DNA of 64,000 nt. Origin: Streptomyces sp. NBC_00663 (GTDB taxonomy: Bacteria; Actinomycetota; Actinomycetes; Streptomycetales; Streptomycetaceae). The notes beneath the pieces were generated by a model, which saw only the letters and a program-made list of their open reading frames with translations, did not search any database and was not told the origin of the DNA. Location: NCBI RefSeq assembly GCF_036226885.1, contig NZ_CP109027.1, positions 4,526,001-4,590,000 of the forward strand, read 5' to 3'. This document shows, in pieces, positions 8,725 through 16,678 of the stretch (its first letter is position 1; every line of letters begins with the position of its first letter). The position numbers were made by a program, and so were the translations under genes.

Positions 8725-11700
8725 GCATCCAGGCGGGCCGTCACCGCCTCGAAGACCTCGGTGTACGCCGAGTCGCGATGCAGGTCGACGGTCAGGGTGT
8801 TCATGTCCCGCAGAGTGTCGGCCAGCCTCGGAAGCCGGGCCCGGATCTCCGTGTAGAGGTCCATGTCGTCCCGGAATCCCTGGAGGTTGGCCGACGACAC
8901 GGTCTTGAGCGCCTCGTCCAGCTCGCTCGTCCGCTGCTCCCAGTACCGGACGTACCGAAGGCGGTCCACCGGCTCGTGGATCCGGGCATCGGGAAGCACC
9001 ACGGGGAACACCCGGTCACGGAACTCACCGCGCGCGGCGACCTGCAACAGCTCGAACAGGCAGTTCGGTGACTTCAGATACGCGTCACTGATCACGAGGA
9101 TCACACACTTGCCCTGGCCGATCCGCTTCATGAATGCACCGATGGACGCCTTGTAACCGGCGTCCCGCCGGTCCCGCACCATGGTGAGGCCACGCTCCTG
9201 GAAGGCGCGGTCCAGCTCGTCGGCCAGGGCGTTGCTGTCCTCGCTCCAGGAGTACGACAGGTAGACGTCCGCGCTCTCCTCGGCCGACAGCTGCAACAGT
9301 CTCTCGGCCGTGGTGTCCACGAGCGCCATGCGAAGACCCCCGCGCAGCCCCTCGAACGCCGGGTGGTTGAACGGGATCGCGTAGAGCGTCAGCACCAGGT
9401 CGAAGAGGTTCACGACATACGCGAGGTCGTTCCGGAAGTCGCCGGGGACCAGTCCCCGCAACACGGCCGGACATGCCTCCTCCGCAAAGCCGACCCGCAT
9501 CAGCGGGACGACCCGGGGCCATGGGGACCCGGCCGGAACCCGCCGCGCACGTAGCAGCCCGGCATCGACAGCCAGCGGTCCCTCCGGCCGGGCGAGGGTC
9601 CTGCCGTACTCCGACGTCACGACCGCGAGGACGACGTCGTCCTCCCGTACGTCCTCGGCGTCCTCCACCACCAGCACACCGGCCTTCCGCAGGTCGCGGG
9701 TGAGCAGCGCCACCCAGTCCGCCTCCTCGGGCAGATGGCTGACGTAGCACCGGGGCGCCGCACGATCCGCGCGGAAGCTCTTCACCCGCACCAGGCGTGT
9801 CTCGTACGCGCTGCGCACACGTGCGACCGCCCGCTCCTTGCCCACGATCCGGTTGTCCTCGGCCCCGAGCGCGACCGGCCCCTCGATCTCCGGCAGGGCG
9901 ATGCGCTCCCCGCACCGGGAGCAGAACATCGTCCGCAGCTCCTCGCGCAGGGAGCCGATCACCACCGTACGGTCCTGCTTGTGCCCGTTGCCGCAGGCCA
10001 CCGGCGGGAACGGGGACACCGTCACGCCGTGGCGCTCGTACAGAAAGCCTTCGAGGAGCCCCTGGAAGGCCCGTCTCCCGTACGACGGCACCGCCTCGCT
10101 GTAGTGCAGCACGAGCTCGATCTCGCCCTCCCGCTCCTGGAGGAGCCGGAGCCCGCAGATCTCGCCGCGGCCCATCTCGAACTGGGCCTGGTTCTGCCAG
10201 TGGTTGACCCGGACGAACCGCCGGGTGTGGCCGAGCAGGACCACGAGCGCGGGATAGACGTTCTCCACCCGGCCCCGGACGACGTAGGTCATGTCGTCGA
10301 CCGTCTCCACGGTGTCGAACAGCGGCCGCTTGTACTTGATCAGCCCGGGGAAGATCAGCAGGATCTCCGCGCCGAGCGTCTCCCGGAAGCAGAGGTTGTG
10401 CTCCAGGAAGCGCACCACGGCGGCGTCGAGAAGGACCTGACGCTCGTCCGGCGACAGCGCGTCGACCTCGGGGAACCGGTGCTCTCCCGCCAGCAGCGCG
10501 GCCTCGCTGACGGCGCCGAGCTCCTGCGGGTGCTTGTCCGCCTGGAGAAAGATCGAGGAGGCCAGGTCGACCAGCAGTTCGGGGGCGAGCAGGATCGCCC
10601 GCGCGCCGGACGACGTCCGCAGCACGCACACATAGCCGTGGTTCTCCAGGTGGCCGACAGCCGTCATCATCTCGGCGTCGGTGAACTCCCAGTCGGGGTC
10701 GGTGGCCTCCAACCGGCGCCGGAGATCGGCCGGCAGCACCAGGACCTCCCCGCGCTCCGGCAGTTCCTTCAGCGTCAGGACGAACTCCTTGATGCGCTTG
10801 AAGGTGACGGTGGTGACCGTGGTGGTCATCCGCTCCCACGGGATCTGCCCCCGCACCAGTTCCATCAGCCCGCCGACTCCGTCGCCGGTCGCCGCGCTGG
10901 TACTGACGTACCCGCCGCTGATCCCCTGCTGCTGGCAGAACTGTTCCAACTCCGCCCGGGAACAGGCCGAGTCACCCCGGTCCACCCGTGCCCCGACCAG
11001 CACGGCGGGAGGCAGCTGCCGTCCTCCGGACAGCTGCTGGAGCCAGAACCGCACGCCCTTCAGCGGCTCCTGCCGGTTGGTGGGGTCGAAGAGGACGAGT
11101 GCGACGTCGACGTTGTCGAGGAAGATCGCGTGCACGGGCCGGTAGATGTGCTGTCCGGCGAGATCCCACAGCACGGCCTCGCAGTCCGTCCCGTCCGCGC
11201 GCCGTGTCCGCATGGCGTCCACGGCCCAGAACTGCTGCCCGTGGGTGGAGGCATGCTCCCGGAACTCGTCGTGCGCCAGCCGCCACCCGAGCCCGGTCTT
11301 CCCGACCCCGGAGTCGCCGACGAGGACCACCTTCGCCGTCATGTAGCGGACGGATTCGACGGGGGCGGCCCGGCCCAGGAGGACATCGGGGTCGTAGTCC
11401 CAGAGAGCCACGCCCGTCTGGCGGGACTGGACAGCGATACGGGGGAGGTAGGGGTGGAAGGCGAGGGCGGGTGCGGAACGCCAGTGGTCGTCCTCGCGCT
11501 GGGGGTTGTCTGTCTGGACGCCGATGCTGGTGCGCAGGACTGCGTCGCTGGGGCGGAGGAGCGAACCGTCCTCGCCGGGACCGGGAAGGTGGACTTCGGT
11601 GATCGGCAGCCGCACCGTGTCCTCGGGGAGCGTCAGCACCGCGACCGTCGTCCAGTCGTCGGTGCGCCACAGCCGTATCGTGCCGTCCGCCGAGGCCGTC

Positions 11701-12488
11701 CCCAGGAGCGTCCCGTCGGCCGAGAACCCCACGTCCGAGATGCTGTCGGTGTGCCCTTCCAGATGTACGGGGCCCTTATCCACAGCACTCTCATGGATGG
11801 GCAGGCAGGTGACCTGGCCCCCACTGGTACCCGCGACGAGCACCTCGCCGTCAGGGGACCAGGCGAGGCAGGTCACGATGTCCGACTGACCCCAGTCTTC
11901 CCACTTCCAGGCCCCGTCGATCCAGACATCGCTGTTCCACACCCTGACGACCCCGTCCGCCGAACCGGTCGCCAGCCGACGATCGTCCGGCGACCAGGCG
12001 AGGCAGTTCACATACCCGCCGCCCGTGCGGAGGATGTGCAGCGGCCCCCGGCTGCGGATGTCCCAGACCACGGCATTGGCGTCCTGCCCACCGGAGGCGA
12101 ACAAGTCGGCGGAGTGCGACCAGGCGACCTGGCCGACCCAGCGCCCGTGCTGCTTCAGACGCAAGGGCCGGCTGGGTCTGTCGAGCCGCCACACGCGGAC
12201 CTCGTCGAACCCACAGGCCCCGGCGACCCGCGACCCGTCCGGCGACCAGGACACCCGGTTGACGAAACCGCCGCCGGCGTTGCGGAACGTCGCGACCTCC
12301 ACGACGTTCTCGGCACTCTCAGTACTCTCGACATCAAGGATGCGCACATGGCTCGGCCCGCTCGGCACGGCGAGCCGGCGTCCGTCCGGCGACCAGGCGA
12401 CGTACCGGCCGCAGTCCTCCGCCACCGCCCGCCCCAGCCCGTGGCGGAGCCGCACACCGGCGCTGGACGATTCCCCGTACTCCCCCAT
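8721..12488 (-). CDS. WD40 - Roc GTPase - COR - TIR multidomain protein (bacterial ROCO type)
   Basis: This is a 1255-residue signalling or defence protein. Residues 25-375 hold WD40-like blades (repeated AWSPDGxxLA and VRVWN/IRLWR motifs). Residues 385-540 form a Ras-like Roc GTPase with P-loop GDSGVGKT (391-398), WDLAGQ (441-446) and a degenerate G4 near VGARVD. A COR-like region runs to about 820. A Cys/His site (C832, H836, C856, C859) looks like a zinc ribbon. Residues 913-1000 look like a degraded TIR, and 1073-1165 a full TIR (ADVYLSYSWSEDSNALADEL) with SPNCLFEL placing E1146 at the NADase catalytic position. Family knowledge suggests the propeller senses a ligand, the GTPase switches and the TIR consumes NAD or acts as an adaptor. 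It is encoded alone. The family assignment is firm; an anti-phage role is inference. Confidence 0.85.
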   Translation of the reverse strand: MGEYGESSSAGVRLRHGLGRAVAEDCGRYVAWSPDGRRLAVPSGPSHVRILDVESTESAENVVEVATFRNAGGGFVNRVSWSPDGSRVAGACGFDEVRVWRLDRPSRPLRLKQHGRWVGQVAWSHSADLFASGGQDANAVVWDIRSRGPLHILRTGGGYVNCLAWSPDDRRLATGSADGVVRVWNSDVWIDGAWKWEDWGQSDIVTCLAWSPDGEVLVAGTSGGQVTCLPIHESAVDKGPVHLEGHTDSISDVGFSADGTLLGTASADGTIRLWRTDDWTTVAVLTLPEDTVRLPITEVHLPGPGEDGSLLRPSDAVLRTSIGVQTDNPQREDDHWRSAPALAFHPYLPRIAVQSRQTGVALWDYDPDVLLGRAAPVESVRYMTAKVVLVGDSGVGKTGLGWRLAHDEFREHASTHGQQFWAVDAMRTRRADGTDCEAVLWDLAGQHIYRPVHAIFLDNVDVALVLFDPTNRQEPLKGVRFWLQQLSGGRQLPPAVLVGARVDRGDSACSRAELEQFCQQQGISGGYVSTSAATGDGVGGLMELVRGQIPWERMTTTVTTVTFKRIKEFVLTLKELPERGEVLVLPADLRRRLEATDPDWEFTDAEMMTAVGHLENHGYVCVLRTSSGARAILLAPELLVDLASSIFLQADKHPQELGAVSEAALLAGEHRFPEVDALSPDERQVLLDAAVVRFLEHNLCFRETLGAEILLIFPGLIKYKRPLFDTVETVDDMTYVVRGRVENVYPALVVLLGHTRRFVRVNHWQNQAQFEMGRGEICGLRLLQEREGEIELVLHYSEAVPSYGRRAFQGLLEGFLYERHGVTVSPFPPVACGNGHKQDRTVVIGSLREELRTMFCSRCGERIALPEIEGPVALGAEDNRIVGKERAVARVRSAYETRLVRVKSFRADRAAPRCYVSHLPEEADWVALLTRDLRKAGVLVVEDAEDVREDDVVLAVVTSEYGRTLARPEGPLAVDAGLLRARRVPAGSPWPRVVPLMRVGFAEEACPAVLRGLVPGDFRNDLAYVVNLFDLVLTLYAIPFNHPAFEGLRGGLRMALVDTTAERLLQLSAEESADVYLSYSWSEDSNALADELDRAFQERGLTMVRDRRDAGYKASIGAFMKRIGQGKCVILVISDAYLKSPNCLFELLQVAARGEFRDRVFPVVLPDARIHEPVDRLRYVRYWEQRTSELDEALKTVSSANLQGFRDDMDLYTEIRARLPRLADTLRDMNTLTVDLHRDSAYTEVFEAVTARLDA

Positions 12489-12709
12489 GGCTCCCCCGCC
12501 CGCCCGGCCTTTCCCGCCCCTCGACGAGGGTAGTGCCGCGCAGGTCAGGCGTCAGGCGGTCGGACGGCTCGCGACAGAGCGGACGCAGGCATACGATCGC
12601 GGGCCGACGGAAGATCAACATGTGCTCGGCTCATCACAATTCCGCACAAGACCGCGCTTTTGTGCCGACGGCCACAGCGGGCACGGCGAAGGAAGGCGCA
12701 TACTGAGCC

Positions 12710-12931
12710 ATGACAAAGCCTGCGGCATCGAAGCGTCATCTGCCTACCAGCCCCTTCCGGGCCCCGGTCACACCGGCCACCAAGCACTTCGCGGAGGGCG
12801 ACCGGGTCAGCCATGACATGTACGGCCTCGGACGGGTGATCGGCGTCGAGGACGGCATCGCGGCGCTCGTGGACTTCGGCTCGACACAGATGCGGATCCT
12901 GAGCCCGTACAGCAAGATGACCAAGCTGTAG
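12710..12931 (+). CDS. Small protein with PcrA/CarD-like Tudor (SH3-like) domain
   Basis: The product is 73 residues, starting at ATG 12710. Residues 28-70 (FAEGDRVSHDMYGLGRVIGV followed by ALVDFGS) match the pattern of the C-terminal Tudor-like domain of PcrA/UvrD helicases and the CarD/TRCF RNA-polymerase-interacting fold: GDxVxHxxxGxGxV, then xxVxFG. Known relatives bind RNA polymerase or nucleic acid; here the domain stands alone behind a basic 25-residue tail. It is divergent from the TIR gene across 221 bp and is followed by a hairpin at 12960-12975. Confidence 0.75.
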   Translation: MTKPAASKRHLPTSPFRAPVTPATKHFAEGDRVSHDMYGLGRVIGVEDGIAALVDFGSTQMRILSPYSKMTKL

Positions 12932-12959
12932 TAGTGCTGTGCCCGATCGCGGCACACCG

Positions 12960-12975
12960 GGCCCCGTCCGGGGCC
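12960..12975 (+). terminator. Hairpin after the Tudor-domain gene
   Basis: GGCCCCG and CGGGGCC pair across a two-base loop, 28 bp after the stop of the small Tudor-like gene. Confidence 0.45.
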
Positions 12976-13024
12976 TGTAACGAAAGGCAGACTTCTCATC
13001 GAAGCAACGTCGCTGTTCTCCGCC

Positions 13025-13207
13025 GTGGAAGGGCAACCCCGCCGTTCGACGGCACCCTCGCCGCCTCCGACGACGAGCCCCTTCCAGGCGCCGGACTTCG
13101 GAGCGGACGAGCTCTCCTGGTCCGAGTCCGAGGACACGGAGGAGCCCGCCGCCGCCCCCACCCCGGCGCCGGCGGCCAGGCGTAAGGCGCGGCCCAGGGC
13201 CGCGTAG
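13025..13207 (+). CDS. Possible small acidic/proline-rich protein
   Basis: A 60-residue reading frame starts at GTG 13025. It is Pro/Ala/Ser rich, has an acidic patch (SWSESEDTEE) and ends basic (RRKARPRAA). No ribosome site precedes GTG 13025. The frame stays open upstream and AAAGG at 12983-12987 is spaced for a start near 12998, where only ATC is available, so the true start is unclear. Support is the strong terminator directly after it (13249-13276) and codon use like its surroundings. No family recognised. Confidence 0.35.
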   Translation: MEGQPRRSTAPSPPPTTSPFQAPDFGADELSWSESEDTEEPAAAPTPAPAARRKARPRAA

Positions 13208-13248
13208 CGGTCGTCGTGAAGCGTGAATCCCCATGATCCGCAGCAAAT

Positions 13249-13276
13249 GAGCCCCTCGATGACCATCGAGGGGCTC
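13249..13276 (+). terminator. Strong hairpin terminator
   Basis: A perfect 13-bp stem (GAGCCCCTCGATG pairs with CATCGAGGGGCTC) with a two-base loop, followed by GTTCC. It separates the 12.7-13.2 kb genes from the island edge. Confidence 0.75.
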
Positions 13277-13328
13277 GTTCCGGTTAAGTTCCGCCGGCTG
13301 TTTCCAACTGCCGGCGAAGATCAGCGGC

Positions 13329-13409
13329 TCAGACGGCTTCCTTGTTCTCCTTGGGCGCCTCGCCCGACCTGCCGACCGGAGGCAGCACGCTCCAGGGTTC
13401 GTTGACCTG
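13329..13409 (-). pseudogene. Displaced C-terminus of the phosphoribosyltransferase gene
   Basis: Read on the minus strand, this 26-codon stretch encodes NEPWSVLPPVGRSGEAPKEN flanked by a few residues and ends in TGA (13331-13329). It matches the end of the intact phosphoribosyltransferase at 21873-22394 (NFPWSVLPVVRKSGE, then ITPSREAI) in sequence, length and stop position. No start codon or upstream catalytic part is present. The simplest reading is that this is the original 3' end of that gene, cut off when the island between 13.4 and 21.9 kb inserted and supplied a substitute C-terminus. Confidence 0.7.
13380..13394. repeat. Left copy of the 15-bp island-flanking direct repeat (candidate att site)
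   Basis: AGGCAGCACGCTCCA here is identical to 21924-21938. Both copies encode the WSVLP segment of the phosphoribosyltransferase tail and flank the proposed island. This may be the crossover core or simply conserved coding sequence around a shorter core. Confidence 0.55.
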
Positions 13410-13471
13410 ATGAGTAACGTCACCGAAAGTGAGACTCACAGCAGGTCGGAGGGATGAGACCGTGCCGACGA

Positions 13472-13975
13472 TCACTGCCACAGGTCCGCCCCCTCAGACC
13501 CGCTCGGGTTCATGGTCAAGAGGTCTTCATGCAGTCCCGACAGGACGCGCCCAGTCGGGGCGCCGTCCTCTCCCGACTCCATGACGACCCAGCCGGCATC
13601 GATGCCCGACACGTTCACATCGCCGCCGGAGTCGAGCTCGTCGAGCGTCGAGAACACCGCTTCATAAGCAACGGCTCGTACCAGGCGGACGAGATCCTCT
13701 TTGTCCGCTCCAGCGGCAAGGAGTCGCTGAGCGGCAGGAAGCTGATCGAGCGCGCCTGGATCAGCCCAACCGTCGATGGGGTTACGCCACAGGCTCCGCA
13801 ACAGTACGAACCGCGCAAGATGCGGAAGGTCTTCGCTGATCTCCGACTTGGCCCAGCCCTCGGCATCATCCGCGTCGAGCGCCTCGAACTGGCTGCGCAG
13901 GGACTGTGCCGCTGCCCTCTGGCTCGCGTCCAGACCGTTCAGCCAAGCCTGCCACTCGGATGGGGTTTCGCTCAT
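13472..13975 (-). CDS. Conserved hypothetical acidic protein
   Basis: The product is 167 residues, starting at ATG 13975 (MSETPSEWQAWLNGLD). It is acidic, mostly helical by composition, without signal peptide or membrane segment. It has a central hydrophobic helix (LPHLARFVLLRSLW) and a C-terminal NPSGSEGAD motif. I recall similar uncharacterised proteins in other Streptomyces but know no function. It lies just inside the left island boundary, on the same strand as the recombinase remnant. Confidence 0.65.
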   Translation of the reverse strand: MSETPSEWQAWLNGLDASQRAAAQSLRSQFEALDADDAEGWAKSEISEDLPHLARFVLLRSLWRNPIDGWADPGALDQLPAAQRLLAAGADKEDLVRLVRAVAYEAVFSTLDELDSGGDVNVSGIDAGWVVMESGEDGAPTGRVLSGLHEDLLTMNPSGSEGADLWQ

Positions 13976-14040
13976 CGCGACAGCATGCCCCACCACTGCC
14001 CATGACGTGTCCCTCGCACGGGTTGGTCTGAACACAGAGG

Positions 14041-14063
14041 AGGCCCGGCACGAGGCCGGGCCT
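14041..14063 (-). terminator. Hairpin terminator after the recombinase remnant
   Basis: AGGCCCGGC (14041-14049) pairs perfectly with GCCGGGCCT (14055-14063) across five bases. It lies 22 bp beyond the stop of the minus-strand serine recombinase remnant. Confidence 0.6.
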
Positions 14064-14085
14064 TCCTTCAGTCAGTGCAGCTAGG

Positions 14086-15354
14086 TCAGCGCCACACGGG
14101 CTCGATCAAACTCGGATCGAACTTCCGCCGCCCCTTGCCAGCGGGGTGGATCAATACGGCCGAGAGGCTGTGCAAGATCAGCGCCTGCTGCCGCTCGATC
14201 GGGAGTGAATGGAAGTCCTCCCCGATGTCCGCACTCAGGGATTCGGCTTGCTGCCGCGCCTTGTTGAACCGACCGCGCTCCAGCTTCAGCTCATCCCGAC
14301 GCCGCTCAAGATCCGGCAGCAGCAGAAGTAGCGTCGACACGGTGATCTTCTGTGCCTTCGCGGCCTGAGTCAGCTCAGCAAGGTCGGCCTCGACGGAGGC
14401 CAGCTCGGCTGCTCGCGGCCACTGTTCAGCCGGGGCGACGGTGCTAGCGGCAGCCCTCTCCCGCTGCTCGGCGAGGACCAGACTGATGATGAACTCGTCG
14501 ACGGGCTCACCGACCCGCCCCACCTTGCCGCACCCGCCATTCACCACAGAGCACTGGTAGGTGAACTTGGCTGCTTTGGAGCCCGGTTTCCACAGCCTGT
14601 TGGCCTGTCCCCGGATCTTGGTGTGACACAGCGCGCACCGCGCGATGCCGGACAGCAGGTACTTCCGGGCAAGCATGCGCCCGGGGTCTTTCTGCTTGCG
14701 CTCGGCTACGACGACGCATACCGCTTCCCACTCCTCGACGGTGTTGATCGTCTCCCATTCACCGATGACCGGTCGGTTGGAGTCGTCGAGGAGGAGCTCT
14801 CCTCGGTGGGTGCGATATCCGCACAGCCGCGGGTTGGTCAGCATGTGCTCCAGGTGATGATGCGCAAGCCGCTTGGTCCCCGCGCGAGGATGACCCAATC
14901 CCCGCTTCTGCCATTCGGTACGGATGGTGCCGATCCGTACGCCGGCCAGCAGCTGTTGCTGAGCCTCGCGAACGTGGGCAGCAGCCTCGGGATCGACCTT
15001 GACTCCACCCTTCAGCCACCCGTATGGCGCGGGCCCGCCGCTCGGCTTGCCCAGTCGCGCCAGCTCAAGGTGCTTGCGCTGAATCCTTCGCGACGCATCG
15101 TGGGACGACTTGTTGGCGAAGGCCACCATGACGCGGGCCATGGTGCGACCGTCCGCAGTCCCGAGGTTCAGGTCGTTGGTGACAGTGGCGAACAGACGCC
15201 GCTTGGGTTCCTCATACAACTCGATCAGCCGCTCAAGGTCCCTCGGCTGACGGGCCAGCCGATCGAGGTCGTACGCAACGACTCCATCGATCAGCCCGGC
15301 CGCCAGGTCGCTCAACATCAACTCGAACTCGGGCCGCCGGACGTTCCTCTTCAC
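14086..15354 (-). pseudogene. Large serine recombinase lacking its catalytic N-terminus
   Basis: About 420 residues match large serine recombinases: the end of the resolvase domain (RRPEFELMLSDL, then YDLDRLARQPRDLERLI), a recombinase domain (GPAPYGWLKGG, MLTNPRLCGYRTHRGE), a zinc ribbon (CALCHTKIRGQ ... CSVVNGGCGK) and a C-terminal coiled coil. Homology begins only at KRNVRRPE (codon near 15351). The preceding residues derive from unrelated DNA and the YxRVS motif with the nucleophilic serine is absent, so it cannot make the covalent DNA intermediate. The break coincides with the start of a plus-strand gene fragment. It was probably the island's integrase or a second element's. Confidence 0.8.
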
Positions 15355-15356
15355 CG

Positions 15357-15441
15357 GGTGGTGGTGCATGACAGCGACGGCGGCCACACGGTCACCGCGG
15401 AACTGTTCACCGACGCCCGGATGGGAGGGCACCCGTGCTGA
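15357..15441 (+). pseudogene. C-terminal fragment of a small plus-strand gene
   Basis: The plus frame ending at TGA 15439-15441 reads VVVHDSDGGHTVTAELFTDA then RMGGHPC. Its stop overlaps the GTG of the next gene, typical of a coupled gene pair, but upstream of about 15357 the sequence is antisense to the serine recombinase. The fragment is therefore the tail of a gene whose 5' part was lost when recombinase DNA was joined here. Confidence 0.45.
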
Positions 15442-15833
15442 CGACGACCGGACCCCGACACGGCTTCTGGTGCGAGTGCTGGACCCAGGACCTCACCGAG
15501 GAGGGGCGGCCAGCGCTGGTGGCGTCCTTCGACGCCTACTCGGCTCCCGAGGCGGACAGATGTGTGGCAGTCACGCTCCGCACGATCTCCCCCGCGCTGG
15601 ATTCTGACGCATCGGACGTGGCCTGGGCGTGGCTCTCCCAGGGCCGCATCGCAACCCGGCAAGCCCTCTTACGCTCCGAGCCCTGCACGGTCACCATCAC
15701 CCAGGACCAGACCCACATCACCTGGACGATCCGACCAGCGATCTTCCTACCACTCGCCCACCGCCAAGGCACCGAACTCCCAGCCTGCGCACACGACTTC
15801 AAGCCCCACACGCCCGTGTCGAGTCTCAGTTGA
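15435..15833 (+). CDS. Hypothetical protein of mobile-element type
   Basis: The product is 132 residues, starting at GTG 15435 behind GGGAGGG, overlapping the stop of the preceding gene fragment by the usual few bases. Features include an N-terminal CECW motif, a middle region rich in Ala and Asp, and a C-terminal half with TVTITQDQTHITWTIRP. No family name known; I recall similar proteins on Streptomyces integrative plasmids. The last residues (CAHDFKPHTPVSSLS) may be chimeric because the transposase fragment begins at the same point, so the native C-terminus is uncertain. Confidence 0.5.
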   Translation: MLTTTGPRHGFWCECWTQDLTEEGRPALVASFDAYSAPEADRCVAVTLRTISPALDSDASDVAWAWLSQGRIATRQALLRSEPCTVTITQDQTHITWTIRPAIFLPLAHRQGTELPACAHDFKPHTPVSSLS

Positions 15834-15835
15834 TG

Positions 15836-16171
15836 GTTGACGGGTTGGCGTCGGGTGATGCCCCGCCGCTCCAACTCGTGCACCAGGCGGCGCGGACCCC
15901 AGCCGGGATGCCGGCGCCGCAGCTCACACACCACCGCCTCCACCTCCCCGGCAATCCGGTGCGGACACGAAGCCGGACGGTGCGACCGGTCCGCGAGACC
16001 CGGCAGGCCCGACTGCTCGTACTTGCGCACCCAGGCATGCACCGACTGCCTGGACACCCCATACCGGGCCGCGACTTGAGTGACAGCAACCCCCGCGGCA
16101 ACCTCCATCACCGCGTGATACCGCTGCTCGACCACGCTCAACTCCACCAGCACGGCCCCGGCCCTCCCCAT
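15836..16171 (-). pseudogene. IS481-family transposase, N-terminal fragment
   Basis: About 105 residues match the start of IS481-type transposases: VVEQRYHAVMEV, a helix-turn-helix VTQVAARYGVSRQSVHAWVR, the linker YEQSGLPGLADRSHRP, and a second DNA-binding part EVEAVVCELRRRHPGWGPRR. Likely starts are ATG 16171 or GTG 16153. Homology stops near residue RRGITR, where the frame continues into antisense of the neighbouring gene. The whole DDE catalytic core (normally another 200 or more residues) is missing. No terminal inverted repeat can be assigned. Confidence 0.75.
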
Positions 16172-16277
16172 GCGCCCAATCCAGGCGCACAGCCAAACCG
16201 AGGCAAGCGGTGTCAAGCATCAGGTGAGGCCACAACGTCAAGCATCAACCGAGACAAGACAAGCCCCATACGCCCGA

Positions 16278-16309
16278 CTGAGTTACAACTTTCTCTACTA
16301 GTTCAAGGC
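16278..16309. repeat. 32-bp diverged repeat, copy 1
   Basis: Begins CTGAGTTACAACTTTCTC and ends at AAGGC. Twenty-five of 32 positions match 26142-26173. It lies just upstream of the transposase fragment, so it could be an element end or boundary sequence. Confidence 0.4.
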
Positions 16310-16483
16310 GGCTCGCTCCGCTCCCCGCGCGCGGCACGGCCCCCGGCCGGGCCTGCGCTCCTGTCTCCGCCCCGCTCCAGCCCGGCCGGCGCCCGTGCCG
16401 CGCTCAAAGCATGCAACCGCCTGATGCCAGAGAAGAGCTACGTCGTGGCTGGGGCGGTCGGCTCCACGGCTTTACGGAGCCAC

Positions 16484-16592
16484 TTTGGCGCGAGCCTCGA
16501 AGATCATGGCCCCAACGTCGTGCTTTACCGGGCAGGTCCACAGACTGCCCGACGCGCCGGAAGCTTACGGGGCCATGATCACTCGCGCCAAA
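16484..16592. repeat. Long imperfect inverted repeat (cruciform-like)
   Basis: The left arm 16484-16513 (TTTGGCGCGAG, a 7-base spacer, GATCATGGCCCC) pairs with the right arm 16569-16592 (GGGGCCATGATC, one base, CTCGCGCCAAA). Both 11-12 bp blocks are perfect; only the internal spacer differs. A smaller hairpin GGGCAG/CTGCCC sits in the 55-base loop. A short plus frame (16485-16676) crosses it but has no other support. The 16217-16678 interval holds no gene I can defend. Confidence 0.6.
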
Positions 16593-16678
16593 GCAGCGCC
16601 ACCCCAAAGCCGCTCCGCCAACCTCTACGTAGAAGCCCAGGGATTCATCGCGGCAGAAGCAATCCAGCCCAGGTAGAC

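Noticed and set aside
9735..12533. A 932-codon plus-strand open frame
   Set aside because: Antisense to the WD40-ROCO-TIR gene, whose domains and motifs are unmistakable; the plus frame shows no family pattern.
16485..16676. A 63-codon frame through the inverted repeat
   Set aside because: Its codons are dictated by the palindrome arms, and there is no family match or ribosome site.
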